64,000 bases of DNA from Anisakis pegreffii (Eukaryota > Nematoda > Chromadorea > Rhabditida > Anisakidae). Location of the stretch: the NCBI GenBank assembly GCA_035041965.1, contig JAPYMA010002771.1, positions 62,001 through 126,000 on the forward strand. The letters run 5' to 3'. Below, in pieces: positions 25,901 through 42,796 of the stretch (its first letter is position 1; each line of letters opens with the position of its first letter). The position numbers were made by a program, and so were the translations under genes. The notes below the pieces were generated by a model. That model did not search any database. It was not told the DNA's origin and saw only the letters and a program-made list of their open reading frames with translations.

Positions 25901-26819
25901 ATTTCTTCTTCATAATTCTCTCGCAGTTGTTCAGCACTATTCTCAAAACACATTGAAGTTTGACTGTGTTGATACGACTGACGAATCCTTAATGGAAAAC
26001 ATCACAGTGATTGAATCAGTTTTTGAGGCATATCGCCCACATGGATTAGAATGTTAGAGGAAGGGAATACCAATCGAACAGAGGTGGACGTGAAGTGTAA
26101 GATATGTTTCGAAAAACGAATGAGTGGCTTCAAGTGGGAATATAAGGCTCGTCAGAGCACAAATTTATGTGATCACTGCATGTAATGATATTACTCGATG
26201 ACTAAATCCAACTGGCTGCTCAATGATTTGTTGCAGTGGTTTGGTAACCCATTCAGTTTTGCTAATGAATTCCTGATAACATTCAGCTGCCAAGTGGGTT
26301 CTGAATTACAATAGGCGATGTTTGCTCAGTATTTCCGAAGTAGTTTGTGCAGAATCGCTTGTTTGACTGATAGTGAAACGCATCAAGTCTTCTAACAAAC
26401 AAGTAAGTCATCATTGAAGTATGTGGCGCCCATAAAATTCACTAATAAGGATATAAAAAATTTGGTGGAGGTGTTAAAAGACCCATGTAAATGGCGAATT
26501 TTAAGAGGAAGATGAGCCTAGGTGTAGGCTTAAATCCCACCGTAAAAGCAAACAGATAATGAAAACAGGGCATTTCAAAAGCAGACTAAATTTCATATTC
26601 ACTAAAGTACAATTCATAATAATAACTGACAAGACTCTTTTCACCATCCTCATTCTTGATCACTACTTCGGGATTATGAAGTGACTGCTGAAGAGGCATG
26701 GTTGCGGTCGGATAATGTGATTGAGGTGTATAAACGACGGGCTGTGGTTCCATTTTAACTGCCATTCCAAGACCGCCTCCTCCACCTATACCACCACTGG
26801 ACAGCAATTGCCTTAACAT
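19994..26819 (-). CDS. C2H2/C2HC zinc-finger transcription factor, 13 exons
   Basis: Exons (minus): 26631-26819 (ATG at 26819, in-frame TGA two codons upstream), 24965-25205, 24020-24170, 23713-23921, 23362-about 23622, 23108-23166, 22940-23012, 22485-22744, 22049-22201, 21831-21961, 20906-21227, 20330-20549 and 19994-20046 (stop). Phases agree at every join except into the fifth exon, whose 5' boundary is unresolved. The product is about 773 aa. A low-complexity N-terminus (poly-Gly, Gln-rich MQQQQ) is followed by a Lys/Glu coiled-coil-like stretch (ERKKEEEKKAKRKEKH, about 215-235). Fingers: CMACRGVYPSRRSLTGH...C, CPYCDRFISHYKGNIRRH...C and CSLCDFATLYKGNMKRHLSTCH; the last is canonical C2H2, the others end in Cys. 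Then come basic NLS-like GRKRPK, a Ser/Asn/Gln-rich region and an AT-hook-like RRGRAPKK. DNA binding and nuclear location are inferred. I cannot assign an ortholog. Confidence 0.85.
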
Positions 26820-29800
26820 AATTCACCCGTCTAATGTTTAAGTTCGTCCTCCTCTGAAACTTGCGAAGCATTTAGTTTTTATGAGCTACTCTCATCGATT
26901 GAAGATACGAAGACGCGAATTTGGTGTCATTAACTTTGCATATATAACAGTTGGTTCTTTCACTTCAAAACGAAGAAGTGAAGAATTGAAATGATAATTT
27001 ATGGGAAACGTTCGCAAAAATGATACAATTAGCGTGACTGTGAAGCATTTAAGAAGCAGCGAGAAATGAAATCGATTCGAGCAAGAAATGAAAGCAAAAC
27101 ATGCATTGAACATGTTAGTATAGTGAATTCTTTACAGACGGTTTATATGAGGTTTTAGGATTTCTGAGAGACAAATACTTACTTAGTAATTGAGAATTGA
27201 CTCGAGAAATTGAGGATTAAGAATTGAAAACTTGACGGTTAAGGGCTGTTTGTAAACGTCAGAAATAAGATTTATAGCACACTGCTAACATTTCGGTTTA
27301 TAAAGTCACAATCATAGCGTTCTACAAAATAATGAAACAATGAGAGTGTTGCAAAACCAATCTAAGATTACTTCATGAAGGATTAACATCATAACGCTCA
27401 GGGGATTAACATCATACAAAAAAGTTGATGACGTTAAATGGAATTTATTATAGTTCCGTTGCATAAAATTTTAATGGCAATTTGTTGAAAGTACTGAACA
27501 TTCAATGACTGTGAACGCACATGGCTTAACGTGTGTCTTTTTTTTTTGGAGTCTTTCCTCAATTTATGTGAAATATCCCAATAAATGGATGTGAAAGCAT
27601 AAAACTGGTTCTTGAAAGAATTTAATTTTAAAGAATTTCACCTATTACTAGCTATCGATCCAGGTCCGGAGAAGCAACTAAGTGCAATAACGAGATTTGA
27701 AACCGCACATGACCGAAAAATGAAGATCCTTCGATTGGATATCCTCAGACAACTTCGAGTTATTTTCAAATGGAGTTTTTAAAGAACGAAGCTGGTGCAA
27801 CATCCTACGAAAAGCACTGACGGAATAATAATTGACTTGGGTTTCAAATCCAAATTTTTATTTTTCCCCACTACCCTTCTTTCCATATCCAGCAAAATCC
27901 CCCAACAAAATCACCAGAACTTCGCCTTCTTCTCCTACAGCTCGAGTTCCTTCTTCATCACGTCGACAATCGATAGTCTGTTTTCGATGAACCATTAATG
28001 AGATTAATTAAGTGAAATAAAAATTGATTGCTATTAGAGATGAGATTGCGTTATATGCGTTGTTTGAATGCACTACTGGTTCAGTGAAAATGTTTAGTGA
28101 GCGATCATTATTGATTGATTGATGAATTTTGTGTTGCATTGCAACCAACAGAAGGAAGGTCGAAGCGAGCAAACGGCCCCTCTGCAGTGATCAGCAATCA
28201 GATCATTCACTCTAGCCATCTATCTATCCACTCTTTTTCAAACTGCGGCACAACAAACCAATGTAATAACGTGCAATAGAACGCACTCGTTTCGTTGTTC
28301 TACAATCAAATGTGTTTTTTTAACTGAATCGCTCTATAATTTGTCATAACTGATCATGAGAAGTATTAACTGCCAAAATGTTCTAGCGAATAGATTGAAC
28401 ATTCTAAGGATGTGAAACGGGATAACCGTAATCTAATCTGCCGTATTCGCATAAGCACTGTCATCGATTAAGTAACAACGACACTAAGAACTTGCATAAA
28501 GATATTAGTCGACAAGACAACTCAATAAAATGTTCATCGTCCATCCGTTTGCATCATTTAGAACAGTCCTCATGAAGCAACTCAAATACTAAATCACTAA
28601 ACTGTCAGTTGTCATACTGCATTGTGCGTTTAAGGCATTCAAGTAATGGTTTCTTAATGTTTTGTTTCATAAATTTGTAATTACCACAAAATTAATAAGT
28701 GCACAAATAAGGTTCAGTTTCCCTTCATTGAGTCGATTCTCGTCGTCGAGCGAGCGAGCCGTATCAAGAGGGGCTCACCAGTAAGAAGTGAATCTGTTGA
28801 AATGACGATAAGCAATGCCTTTGACTTGGCTAATTCGGATAGGAAATCTGAGAGATCTCATCAGACTGTTTTGCTTCAAGATTTGAATAACAATAAGAGA
28901 ATAGTTTGCGAAGAAATTGAGATGCTCTTCGCCTCCGTCCGCTGATGATGGCGCGAGGTAGCGAGATATTGACAGAATTTTGGGGTTAGAAAGATGAATT
29001 GTTATGCAACGGCATTGGTCTTCAAGGAATTCATTACCTGCCAGAAATTAGCATGCGTCTCGGAGACGGCACCATTGAAACAGTGAGAAATATCGCTTTT
29101 TAATTCAGATGTCCTCTGTGAGAAGTAAGGTTAATTTGGTGCACACTGAGACATTTCCTTAAGAGGAGATTTGTTACGTTTTGCTGTTGAGGGCTTTTTA
29201 ATATTCACGACCGTAATCGAAGTCGAACTGCTGATCGATCACCAATCAGTGACTTTAATCGTTGTCTTCTAGTAAACTAACAGAATACGATAAATTTGTA
29301 AACAATAAACAAATCGTCATCTGTAAGAAACTACGATGAATGATGAAAAAAAAAACAACAAAACAACAGCACTAACGGAACAACTATAGAGCAGAGAGAA
29401 CACGAATTTGTTGAAATATAGGATTGAACTCTGAGAGAGTAATCGTTCATAACGGCGAAAGATAAGTTGCTCGTTAAGGTGCAGTTGACTGGACGGATTT
29501 AGGCACAGGAGAATTGGAGAGAACTGCATGCGATTTGATATGAAAGAGGAATGTGCTGAGAGAAGGAAGGAAACGATAGGAGTGAATAAATGATCTTGAT
29601 CAAGGAGGAATTAGAAGTTTTGACAAGAAGAGATCTCGCAAGATGAGGACGTCGTCTCGTTTAAGGTAAGTGAATGACCACAGCAAACCATTGGCTGCTC
29701 ACTCAGAACTGCTGTTTTGGATTCCTAGTCAACACATTGGTACCATATGAGAACGATACGTCACGACTAATGAATGATACATGATGCATTAGAGTAAACA

Positions 29801-31122
29801 GATGCAAAAGATGTCATGCAAATGCTATCTATGCATGATCCAAACGACAACATATTACAAACAAATGAAACATTATTCATTCACTGCACATCAGATCATC
29901 GTTCTATTATAGCTCGCGCGTACTGCCCACAAAAATGTGAGTAAAAGTATGCATAGTATAAATGCTACAGTAAAATGGCATTCCAGCATAGTAGTCACCA
30001 CTGCGTTCGCATTAAGCAGCAGCAGCAGCAGCCACATATTGTTTCTTTCGTATCATCGCGCTCGTATCGCAACAGCTTGTATTACGTCAGATAATATATT
30101 TCCAAAATGCCTTATAACACTACATATATTATCATCGTCACTGTAGTAATGAGAGCACAACGACGAACCATACCGAAGAAATCGGTGCCAACAGTAAAGA
30201 CAAAGAGACAGATAGGTTGCTGATGCACAATGAACGATAACAATGATGATCTGATTGAAGAACATGTTGTTGTGCACAAAGGATAGAGGATAACAACTGC
30301 ATTCAGTCATATTCTCTGGATGAGAGGTGCACGGATGAATAACGGATGAATGGATGTTCAGATGCAAGGAAGGACAACGACGCCGCAACAGCATCGACGC
30401 TCGGTCGGTCGGTCCTTCACGGTTCTTCTAGAGGTGGAGTGGTGTGATTGTTGCTAGAGAACAATAAGAAAACGAAATATTCGGGAAAAAGAATGAGAGC
30501 GAACGATGAAAGCAGTGGCATTATAAGTGCACGGAGATATCGTTTGTGTTTGGGATGGTTAGATGATTAGGTGGTGAGAGTGGCACACTCGTGCAGCACG
30601 TTAATCTGACTGCTGCTGACTTTGTGGTGTTGAGAGCAGAAAGACTGCGAAACGAGAGAGGCAAAAGGAGCGATGCAATGAGCACAGCACAAAACCACAC
30701 CACGACAATAATCGCAGAACTGCACCGCAGACAGCAATGGACGGACGGACGGACACGATCGTTTTAACGGTTCGCGTCGCGGTTGGCCCCGTCCGTCCCT
30801 TCTCTCAGCCCATATCGTACCAGCACTACCACACCAGCACTGTTCATCATCCATCTGCATTCATTCATTCATTCTATCACACTCTGCACAGATCACTCAA
30901 ACCCAATCGCATTACAATACCCCCCTCCATCCTCCTCCGTGTACAATCTGCACACTTTTCAGTTTCATCCAAACCCAGTTCAAATTTCATCTGCTTATGA
31001 GACAAATCCAAGTGAACATCAAGCAAATGCATGAAATTTGAATGAACTGATTAAATTTTTAAGAATTGTTGGAACGGAAAAATTTTTGAGTCGACTCTAA
31101 TTGCTAATATAATGAACAAATA
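26820..31122. other. Divergent intergenic region
   Basis: This 4.3-kb spacer separates the zinc-finger gene (minus) from the 222-aa gene (plus) and presumably holds both promoters. A TTTCAG lies about 45 bases upstream of the zinc-finger ATG and could be a 5' UTR or spliced-leader acceptor. Short CAG (near 30010) and GGAC/CGGT repeats (near 30395 and 30740) occur. Several minus-strand frames at 29300-30860 lack splice signals. Confidence 0.5.
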
Positions 31123-32751
31123 ATGCGGAATCCAACATTGGTATCTATCCTGAAATACAATGCAAACATCCCGAAATATGTACAGAAAGCAACGGATGGA
31201 ATTACATTGGGAAACAGTTCAAATGTGTATGTTGAAGTTGTTGGTAACTTTGGATGATGTGCGAATAAGAAAAACTCCGTGCACGAACCCATTATGCGAT
31301 GAAACGAAGCAAACTAAACGAAAAGTGCGCAATGAAGCCAAAAAAACGAAGAAATGAATGATTCATGTTCTTTTTTCATGTTCGTTTTTTTCATTTAAGT
31401 GAACTAATCTTGTCACTTATCAATCAATCAATTTAAAAATCAACTCAACCAATTGAATTGCTCTTCGAATTTCTTTCTTCTCATTTAGGTAATCTCATTT
31501 CAAAGTTATTACTGAACGAATGAACCAAAGCCACATGTATGATAGTCTTTCAGAGTGTTGCAACAAAACACTTTTTTGAATATTCACAAATTAGGTCAGA
31601 TCAAGTAAGTTGGACTCAGATGAACACAAGTATCATGGCCATATGGCACTCGTAAATTCCGATTGCAAGTATGACCCCAAAATCGAAGGCAACTTTGTAC
31701 TCCCCAAAATTACCAATTGAATGTTTTCTTCTAATTTTAATCAGCTCAGCGCACAGCCCAAAATTAATTTTAATCAGCTATTAATAACGAGCTACCAGTT
31801 GATGTAAATCTTTGTTTTCAATGAACGGCGCACAGACTTGTTGTATACTATTGCGATTTTTCGATTGTTTATGGAATTTCACCACTTTATTCTATTCGAC
31901 AGCCACATCCTGTAGTAATTCAGTTATTTACCAGATAAAGCTGACGTTTCTGGCGTTTCTAAGAAGAATATTTCAGTTACAAGTTTCAGATGTTCAATAA
32001 CCCAAAACGTCTCCGAGCTTTGTAGTCGTCGGATTCCTTCTTCTGATGCAATTTTCAATCCTCATAATCTTATGCACGAAATGAAGCAGATAGTTTCGGG
32101 TACTGTAATATGTGACCGTTTGTTGACCTTACAAGCGCAGTACTGTTTGGTAGTGCAGTGGTTCTATGATAAGGATATTATAAAATATATAGTGAGTGCA
32201 TTTGTAAACAAAAAAACGATTAGTATTCGTATTCCAAGGAATCTACTGCAATAGTTGGTGGCATTCAATGACAAGACAACTTTTTTCGATGAATAATGTC
32301 CATGAGCGGGTGGTACTTGAGTGGAAGCGATGAAGAGAAACGTCGAAAAACCGGTTGGAGTTAGTCGTTTTCCGATTCATTCGGTTTTTATTTCAAGTGA
32401 GTTAATGAAACGAGTTAATCATGCTTCCATCGTTTGTTGATGAATTGAGGTAGCAACTATACGTTCTTTCGTCAGATGAAGAATGTTTAAGGAAATGTTT
32501 CCGAGCTTACAGAGGCAAGTCACTTAGCTCTCTATTCAGTCTTGACGAATCTCAGCTCGTTTTATCTATCGGATGATGAATGCTTCAGCAATAATTCAGC
32601 TGAAGATTTGTTGCTCATAAACGATTGCAAAGGCCTACTTGAAGATGTTCACCATAATCAGTGTTATGTAGCAACAGTGTTGACCTCTCAAACGAGATTC
32701 ACGAGTTCAATTGCAAAACATCGAACAGCGGAAATTTATACGCTTGTGTGA
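31123..32751 (+). CDS. Unrecognised 222-aa protein, five exons
   Basis: Proposed exons: 31123-31226, 31554-31594, 31836-31911, 31990-32191 and 32506-32751. Every join is in phase, giving 223 codons. Donors include GTATGT, GTCAGA, GTAGTA and GTGAGT. Acceptors include TTTCAG (twice), CACAG and a weaker TCCGAG. The start is the first ATG of an open stretch (MRNPTLVSILKYNANIPK). The protein looks soluble and largely alpha-helical, with amphipathic runs such as LLYTIAIFRLFMEFHHFILF and ICDRLLTLQAQYCLVVQWFY, followed by an acidic segment (YLSDDECFSNNSAEDLLL). That could suit a HEAT/ARM-like or scaffold protein, but I recognise no family. An AATAAA signal starts at about 32762, 11 bases after the stop, and the gene converges on the UGT gene. 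Chance frames would rarely keep phase across four introns. Confidence 0.6.
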
Positions 32752-32761
32752 ATGCGATGAA

Positions 32762-32767
32762 ATAAAT
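32762..32767 (+). terminator. Polyadenylation signal AATAAA
   Basis: An exact AATAAA hexamer 11 bases after the stop of the 222-aa gene, suited to cleavage a short way downstream. Assignment rests on position only. Confidence 0.5.
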
Positions 32768-33207
32768 AAATGATTGTATGCGTCAACTCGAAAATAGGAG
32801 CATTTGCAACAGCTTTTAAAGCCTAATCGCTTCCATATCAGTTGGCATGTTTGTTTATTTGCTATGATTACGCCAGTGTTTTGATGAAAACTGATAAGAA
32901 CAGATGCTCAACGATGAAGAAAATAATCAACGCCATCAGTCGAATAATGAAAATTGTCTCGATGTTTGGAATATAGACTTGAAATGGGAGGGCATAGGCC
33001 ATATTCTTGAAAGGAAGCACATCAGCGATTCGTAGAACTGAAGATCAATCACATGATCATTACCGGTGGTCGAGGGAAGCCAGGTTGTTGATGGAAAATA
33101 AATAAAATTTTTATTGCACAATCATGAGAAGAACGAATAGAAATCAAATAAATTCAAGACTGGGTGATTGATTGGTTCAGTATAAATAATAATTACTATC
33201 CAAATAA

Positions 33208-36994
<3,787 letters not shown>

Positions 36995-39398
36995 CTCAAC
37001 TGCAACTTTCAGCTGACAGTCGTTCAGCAAGAAGACAAATCTACCTGTCGAGAATCAACCACTGAGTTTAATGATTCAGCTTCAAAGGCATTCTCTTATC
37101 ACTGTTCCAATCAGCAAGTGATTTTCATACGAGCAACACGCGATAGCAGTGATAGGGCGAAGAAGGCACAGTTGAAAACTTAACCGCTCAAACGATGATA
37201 ACATAATCGAGTAAAAAAAGCAGCAAAATGTTTTGAAAGATAAAATTTTGAAATTGTGGAACGTCTTTCATCGCAAACATTGCATTGCAGTAAAGAAATG
37301 AAAATTAAATCAAGTTTCAAGCGCACTACACAGCTGCGAATGCTGTGGTGTACTGAAAGTTGTGATCTGCTGAAAAGCAAAAACAAATCACAAAAAACAA
37401 ACAGCAATTGCTGAGCAATTGAAGGTGTTCTCTGTTATAGATGTGAATCAGAGATCGATCGTTAACGACAGTTATGATTATTAGTCTCTGAGAGTTGACC
37501 CTTCGCTTGAAGGTTACTTAACCGGACTACCCAACGACTGATGAGGTTCTCTTATCGATTTCGTACTGTTGAATTGCTGAGCTAGTTGATAATCGATGTC
37601 ATTACTGAACGTTTGGCATGATAAATTCTTTCGTAATTTGGCGTATAATTCATTTGCTGCGCTTGTTTGTCGTTTTTGTTGTGATTTTGTGTCAGTGAGG
37701 AAGATGTTTCATCGAGAGATGAGCTTCGAATATTATGCTAAAGTCAGAGGGCAGTACATCGAATGACCGTTTTTGATATCAATTTTTGTTGAAACAAACC
37801 TTGTAGATTGAAAAAAATGCATAGCAATAATGCTTTCATTTCTGAATGTTCCCGAAGTGAAGATAGGTAAATTCGAATTGTTTTGAATTAGCTGATTGTG
37901 AGCATCGCAAATGATCTAATTGGGGGACGATTCATAAGTGGATTTTCATAAGTACAATTCATAAGGACAGTTGGCTGTTATTACATAAATCATTTTCGAA
38001 AGAGCATTTTGGGTGCGGTCATTCGAATAACGTACTGAACAAAGAGAGAGATTCGGAGAGAGTGCTAATCACTTGTGCACGTTTTGATTGTTTGAGTACC
38101 AGTTTTTAAATGCATCATGCTTGTTGCAACCTGTTACATTATTCACCTTGGGCTAAATTTTCGTTAGTCAATGTCAATTTGGTCAATTGTTAGTCAGTTT
38201 TGTACGTTTTCAATAAAGCCCTACTGCTGGTTATAATCTATACTTAAAGTGTGCTCTTTGACTTCTTAAAATTTCTAAAATCAGTGGTTTGGTAGGCGAT
38301 TTGCTATTCGTTTGTGTTGCTGTTCGTGCAATTTTGCTGAATGTAAAGATGAATGAACATGCGTAAACAAGATTGTGATCATCTCCGCAAATACATAGCT
38401 AACTTACTTTTTTTTGGTGTGCATTCGACATTAGGATGTCACAAATGAATTGTGATGACAACAATCGTTTGACATTCAAATTCGCCATTAAAACGATCAG
38501 CATGAGTGAATTGCACCTCAGTTGCAGATGGCTTTGCATAACGAATTTATACACTATAAACAGGTTTTGAAAAATCTTTTTCGTTCGTCAACCAATAATA
38601 AAGCACTACTTAATCATTGGGCGTTTCATTGAAGAATGAACGTTGAACGTTCTTGAGTGGTGAAGTAAGAGTTTCACTGTTTTCTTGAAGATAATCTCAT
38701 AAGTCTTTCAATTACACTACGATTCGATAAGATCATCATTGGCTGCATATTTTCAGCCAGTGGTGATCTTTTTTTTGTTTCGAGATTTGTTGCAAATGAT
38801 ATTTTGTGCCATTTGTTGAAGTTGACCACTACTCGAAAGAATGTTTTTGAGCAGGCAGATTTAGCTGAATCAATGTAATTACTTGAATTAACACTGTCTG
38901 AAGCAATAAAATCGGTGTGATACCATTAGACTTTAAATGATATGTTTATTTTAGAACTATGATAGGTATCGTCTAATTTCAAACAGAATACGGTGGAATT
39001 GATCTGAGTGATCAGTTCACTTTCAAGCCGAAGTGTTGATGAAACGGAAGACTGTCATTATGATTATGAACTGTCATTATGCTTATGACTGAGTTGTGTG
39101 TTGTTGTTGATTAAAAAACTGTTGTTGACCACTATTACGCAAACGTCGTGTTATTGCTGAGAAGACAATGCAATTTGCATAAAATGGTGGCCTTAATGAT
39201 ATATGTCGATGTTAAGGTGTTTGATGCGTATTCGTTGATCGTACAGTACTGATATGTGTATAATTGTGTTCGTCTTCGATACGTCCTCTTTCAAAGACAC
39301 ATCCATCAGCAATTATCGCGTAGCAAACAGCAAATAATGCTCTTACTTTCAGACGATCTTGTTGCATTGCTGTTGCTGTTGACTGCTGCTGCATCAGC
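36995..39398. other. Divergent intergenic region
   Basis: This 2.4-kb spacer lies between the UGT (minus) and the small membrane-protein gene (plus), so it should carry both promoters. I see no exon with supporting splice sites and no recognisable operator. It is AT-rich throughout. Confidence 0.5.
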
Positions 39399-41687
39399 AT
39401 GAATAATGTCATTTTATTGATCAGTTTTTCATTGCTATTCAAATTTGATAAGTTATACGCGAAACAATTCCCAATTCCATTTTATTCATCGTCTGGTGCA
39501 GCCTACGATCAGATGGCAAATTTTTCAAATGAGGACAGTTATCGGTGAGTTTCGATTATCTTTGGTTCAATACGTGAGTTGTACTCCTGATTCGCCTTCT
39601 TAACTTGAAAAAATAACGTCAAATTTCAGAACCTTTCAAAGCACTTTATTGCTGAGGAATGAAAGCGGAGAGAACGAAAAGTGGTCATTGTTGACGAGCG
39701 ATGATGAAACGTTTCAGTATTTTGATGTTGAGTATTATTTGTCCGAATCATCGTATAAAAGCCATAAAGACAACGTTAAATGGAACATCAAGTGCGAGCT
39801 TAATGTCAATGAAACAAATGTCTGTTTTATCTTTTACTTGTTTCCTCTCAATAAATTCACTCTCAGAATTTCATTTCTATATAATTCTCACGAATTTTTT
39901 CAATTCAATGTTGTGAGTTTCGCTGATGAACATTTTCGTATCATTTTATATCAAATCATTCGCTTTTTGAAATGTTGCAAGCATAAGTTGAAAATTTAAG
40001 ACAAGTTTTGAGAGAAGAAATGTATTAGTTGGTGATGAGACGTTCGATGTTTATATTTCACAAATCACAAGGTATCACTCATAAGATGACATAAAATAAC
40101 ACGAATTTCATCTTGCCGCATACTTCACATTTGAATTCTCTCCAATCATTTACAGTCCATTGCATTATATTTTAATTTCACATTGAATTTTGCATCATTT
40201 TATGTTCTAAAATCAAGTTTTAAGGATCAATTCCATTCATACTAATGACCACTTTCATTCGTTTTTGAAAATTGTATTGTAATTGTGCAAAATTGGCGAC
40301 GTTTACATTCTGAAGAAAAGTACAAGTTCACTAGTTTTAATTGTCGGAATATGTATTTCAAATAATAAGACCTATTCACTCAGCAACTGATCTCCTATTC
40401 TCGTTTATTTATTTTTGCTTATATCCAATCTGAATGGTTTTTCAAAACTGGTTGAATCGCACCTAAAACTTTTAGTTTATTGTTAGCTGGCGATGAATAT
40501 TCCGAGTAGATAATGGTAATTTGACTTGTGTGTGGTTGAGGATATGCCTATGAAAGGGAACCAATCAGATGCTGTGAAGAAGTTGACTGCATTCTAACTG
40601 CTCGATTTCTAAGATCGGAGGCTGGCATTAAACCTCTAGCTTTCTGCCTCAAAGTTTTCGCTTAGTAATCGAGTTTAGCGATATCTGAGTATATTTTAAA
40701 GAATCATGTTGATTATGCAATTTCAGTTGCTGAACAATATTTATTCGGGTAACAATTTCAAAAGGATTCGCAAAATCATTTGGTCTTGTCCAGCGAATGC
40801 TTGGTGTTGTGGCATTGAATGCTGTTACCAGTATCTCCGGTTCGTTTTACAACTTCATTCTTTCATTTCAGTTCGCTTACTGAAACGAATTGCAGTCAGT
40901 AATTTAGTGCTTACTACTAATGATGATAATGATATTGATATTTCTCACATTTATAATAATGGAAATGACAGCAGCAAAAATTTTCGACAACTGTAAAAAT
41001 GGCACTCATAATAAATGTGGGGATATTACAACAATGATAGTTGCAATAGATATGATGTAATAAAACTAATGTTTCTAATAATACTTGTATGATATAATAT
41101 TAACGTTTCACTATTGCTATCTTTGCACTTTGTTCCCTTTTGCTAAATCTTTTGTGTGGGGCACTTTATGCCATCATTAGGGGACGAATGAGCACAGCAA
41201 CAAATGCCTTTAATTATAAGTTTCGAGAAAAAATTTAAAAAATTATACTAATTCCATGCATATTTTCATTCAGTTTATTTCATTGAGCGTAGAATTCCAA
41301 AGTGTTTTCATGCAATAAATCGTTTTGACTCTTGAACATGATTCCTGACTCGTGCACATGATTTTTGAAAATTAGACATCACGAGCAGTCTAAAATAGGT
41401 TTGGCTCGCTTAAAACAAGAAAGAAAGAGGACGTTACACTGTGTACATGGAACGTCTAATGAAGTGCCTCTGAAAATATCATTAATTTCTGATCTAAAAT
41501 CTTCAATTGCAGATCGCCTGTGGGAGTGATTGCACCTGACTTTTTGGCTGTTTCGTTTGGAGTATTGGTTTTTGTCATTGCTTTGTGTGCAATGCGATTG
41601 TTCGGACGATTATGCCCCACCAAAAAACCAAAAGATGATATCGTCAATAATAAACCTGATGTTTGTGAAGTGACAACAATCGATTGA
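39399..41687 (+). CDS. Small type-I membrane protein with CC-x3-CC motif (STMC6-like), 204 aa
   Basis: Exons: 39399-39544, 39630-39819, 40727-40830 and 41513-41687. All phases agree (205 codons with TGA). The N-terminus is a signal peptide (MNNVILLISFSLLF). The ectodomain has possible N-glycosylation sites (NFS, NES, NET) and ends in a compact cysteine cluster, CPANAWCCGIECCYQ (133-147). A single membrane helix follows at once (FLAVSFGVLVFVIALCAM, about 157-174), then a short Lys/Asp-containing tail ending CEVTTID. A WCCG-x-x-CC cluster just before one transmembrane helix is typical of the Shisa/CYYR1/WBP1/VOPP1 group (STMC6 superfamily), adaptors in endomembrane trafficking and receptor regulation. 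Those parallels are family knowledge. Placement here is inference from the motif, because the ectodomain itself is unlike any I know. The donor of the second exon could alternatively be 15 bases earlier. Confidence 0.74.
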
Positions 41688-42082
41688 AAACTTTTTTGTA
41701 AACCAGTTCTTTCATTTCTTGAATATATTGCCTAGTAATCTTTCAATTCTGCTGAAAAACCTCTCCTCATCGAGTGAACTCTCGTCGAATATGCGATAGA
41801 TACGCAATGGTTTTCATTGTGATTCATCATAATATCGCACGTTTAATTATTTTGTACATATGTGTTGTAAGGTGTTGCATAATAGTTTATCTTATCAAAA
41901 TCGTGTTCTTGACAAGAATTCGAGAGACGATTCCACTTAATGACATGATTTCATGTGTTATCGAGCACGTTCCATTGTGAATACGGCTATACCACATCTC
42001 ATAATGTATAAACGACTTATTTTCTTGACAGTGTAATAAATTCATTCACTTCTCTTATTGCACAAACTACAGTTCGTAAGCA

Positions 42083-42137
42083 ATGAGCTATTCGAAAACG
42101 CGAAAAGAAACTCTGGTTAAATTCAAGTCACTAATCT
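42083..42137 (+). CDS. Possible isolated first exon (18 codons)
   Basis: An ATG opens MSYSKTRKETLVKFKSLI and runs straight into a strong GTGAGT donor in phase 1. No matching downstream exon was found; the retrotransposon block at 42.47-44.5 kb would lie in the following intron. Kept only as a candidate. Confidence 0.2.
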
Positions 42138-42796
42138 GTGAGTATTATAATATTTTCGAAGCCGTTTGGAATAGTTTCAATGCTGAATTCAACACAAACA
42201 TGTGGTACATCCGTTTGCGAGCGATCGCGCGTGCTGGGGGAAATTGGGATTTCTGACTGACAATGGGTTTAGTGCTCAGAAATTCTGATTTATCATATGC
42301 CTTCGCGTCTTGAAACTTCAACAAGGGCTTATTTATAGTGCACTATCAAAAAACATTTCTCGACGAAAATCAAAACTGTTCACAACTGACATTTCGAAGG
42401 GAGGCGCTTCAAAAATTATGACGTTGTGATGATGACTTACTCGATATATTATATATATATATATTGTTGTTAATAACATTTATTGTTAATAACATTAAAA
42501 AACATTAAATAACAATAAATAACATTAAATAACAATAAAAAACAATAAGTAACATTGAATAACAATAAATAATAATAAATAACAATAAATAACATTGAAT
42601 AACAATAAATAATAATAAATAACACTAAATAACAATAAATAACAATAAGTAACAACAAATAACAATAAAAAACAATTAATACCATTAAATAACAATAAAT
42701 AATAATAAATAACAATAAATTACAATAAATAACAATTGTTATTTAATGTTTTTTAATGTTATTTATTGTTATTCAATGTTATTTAATGTTATTTAT

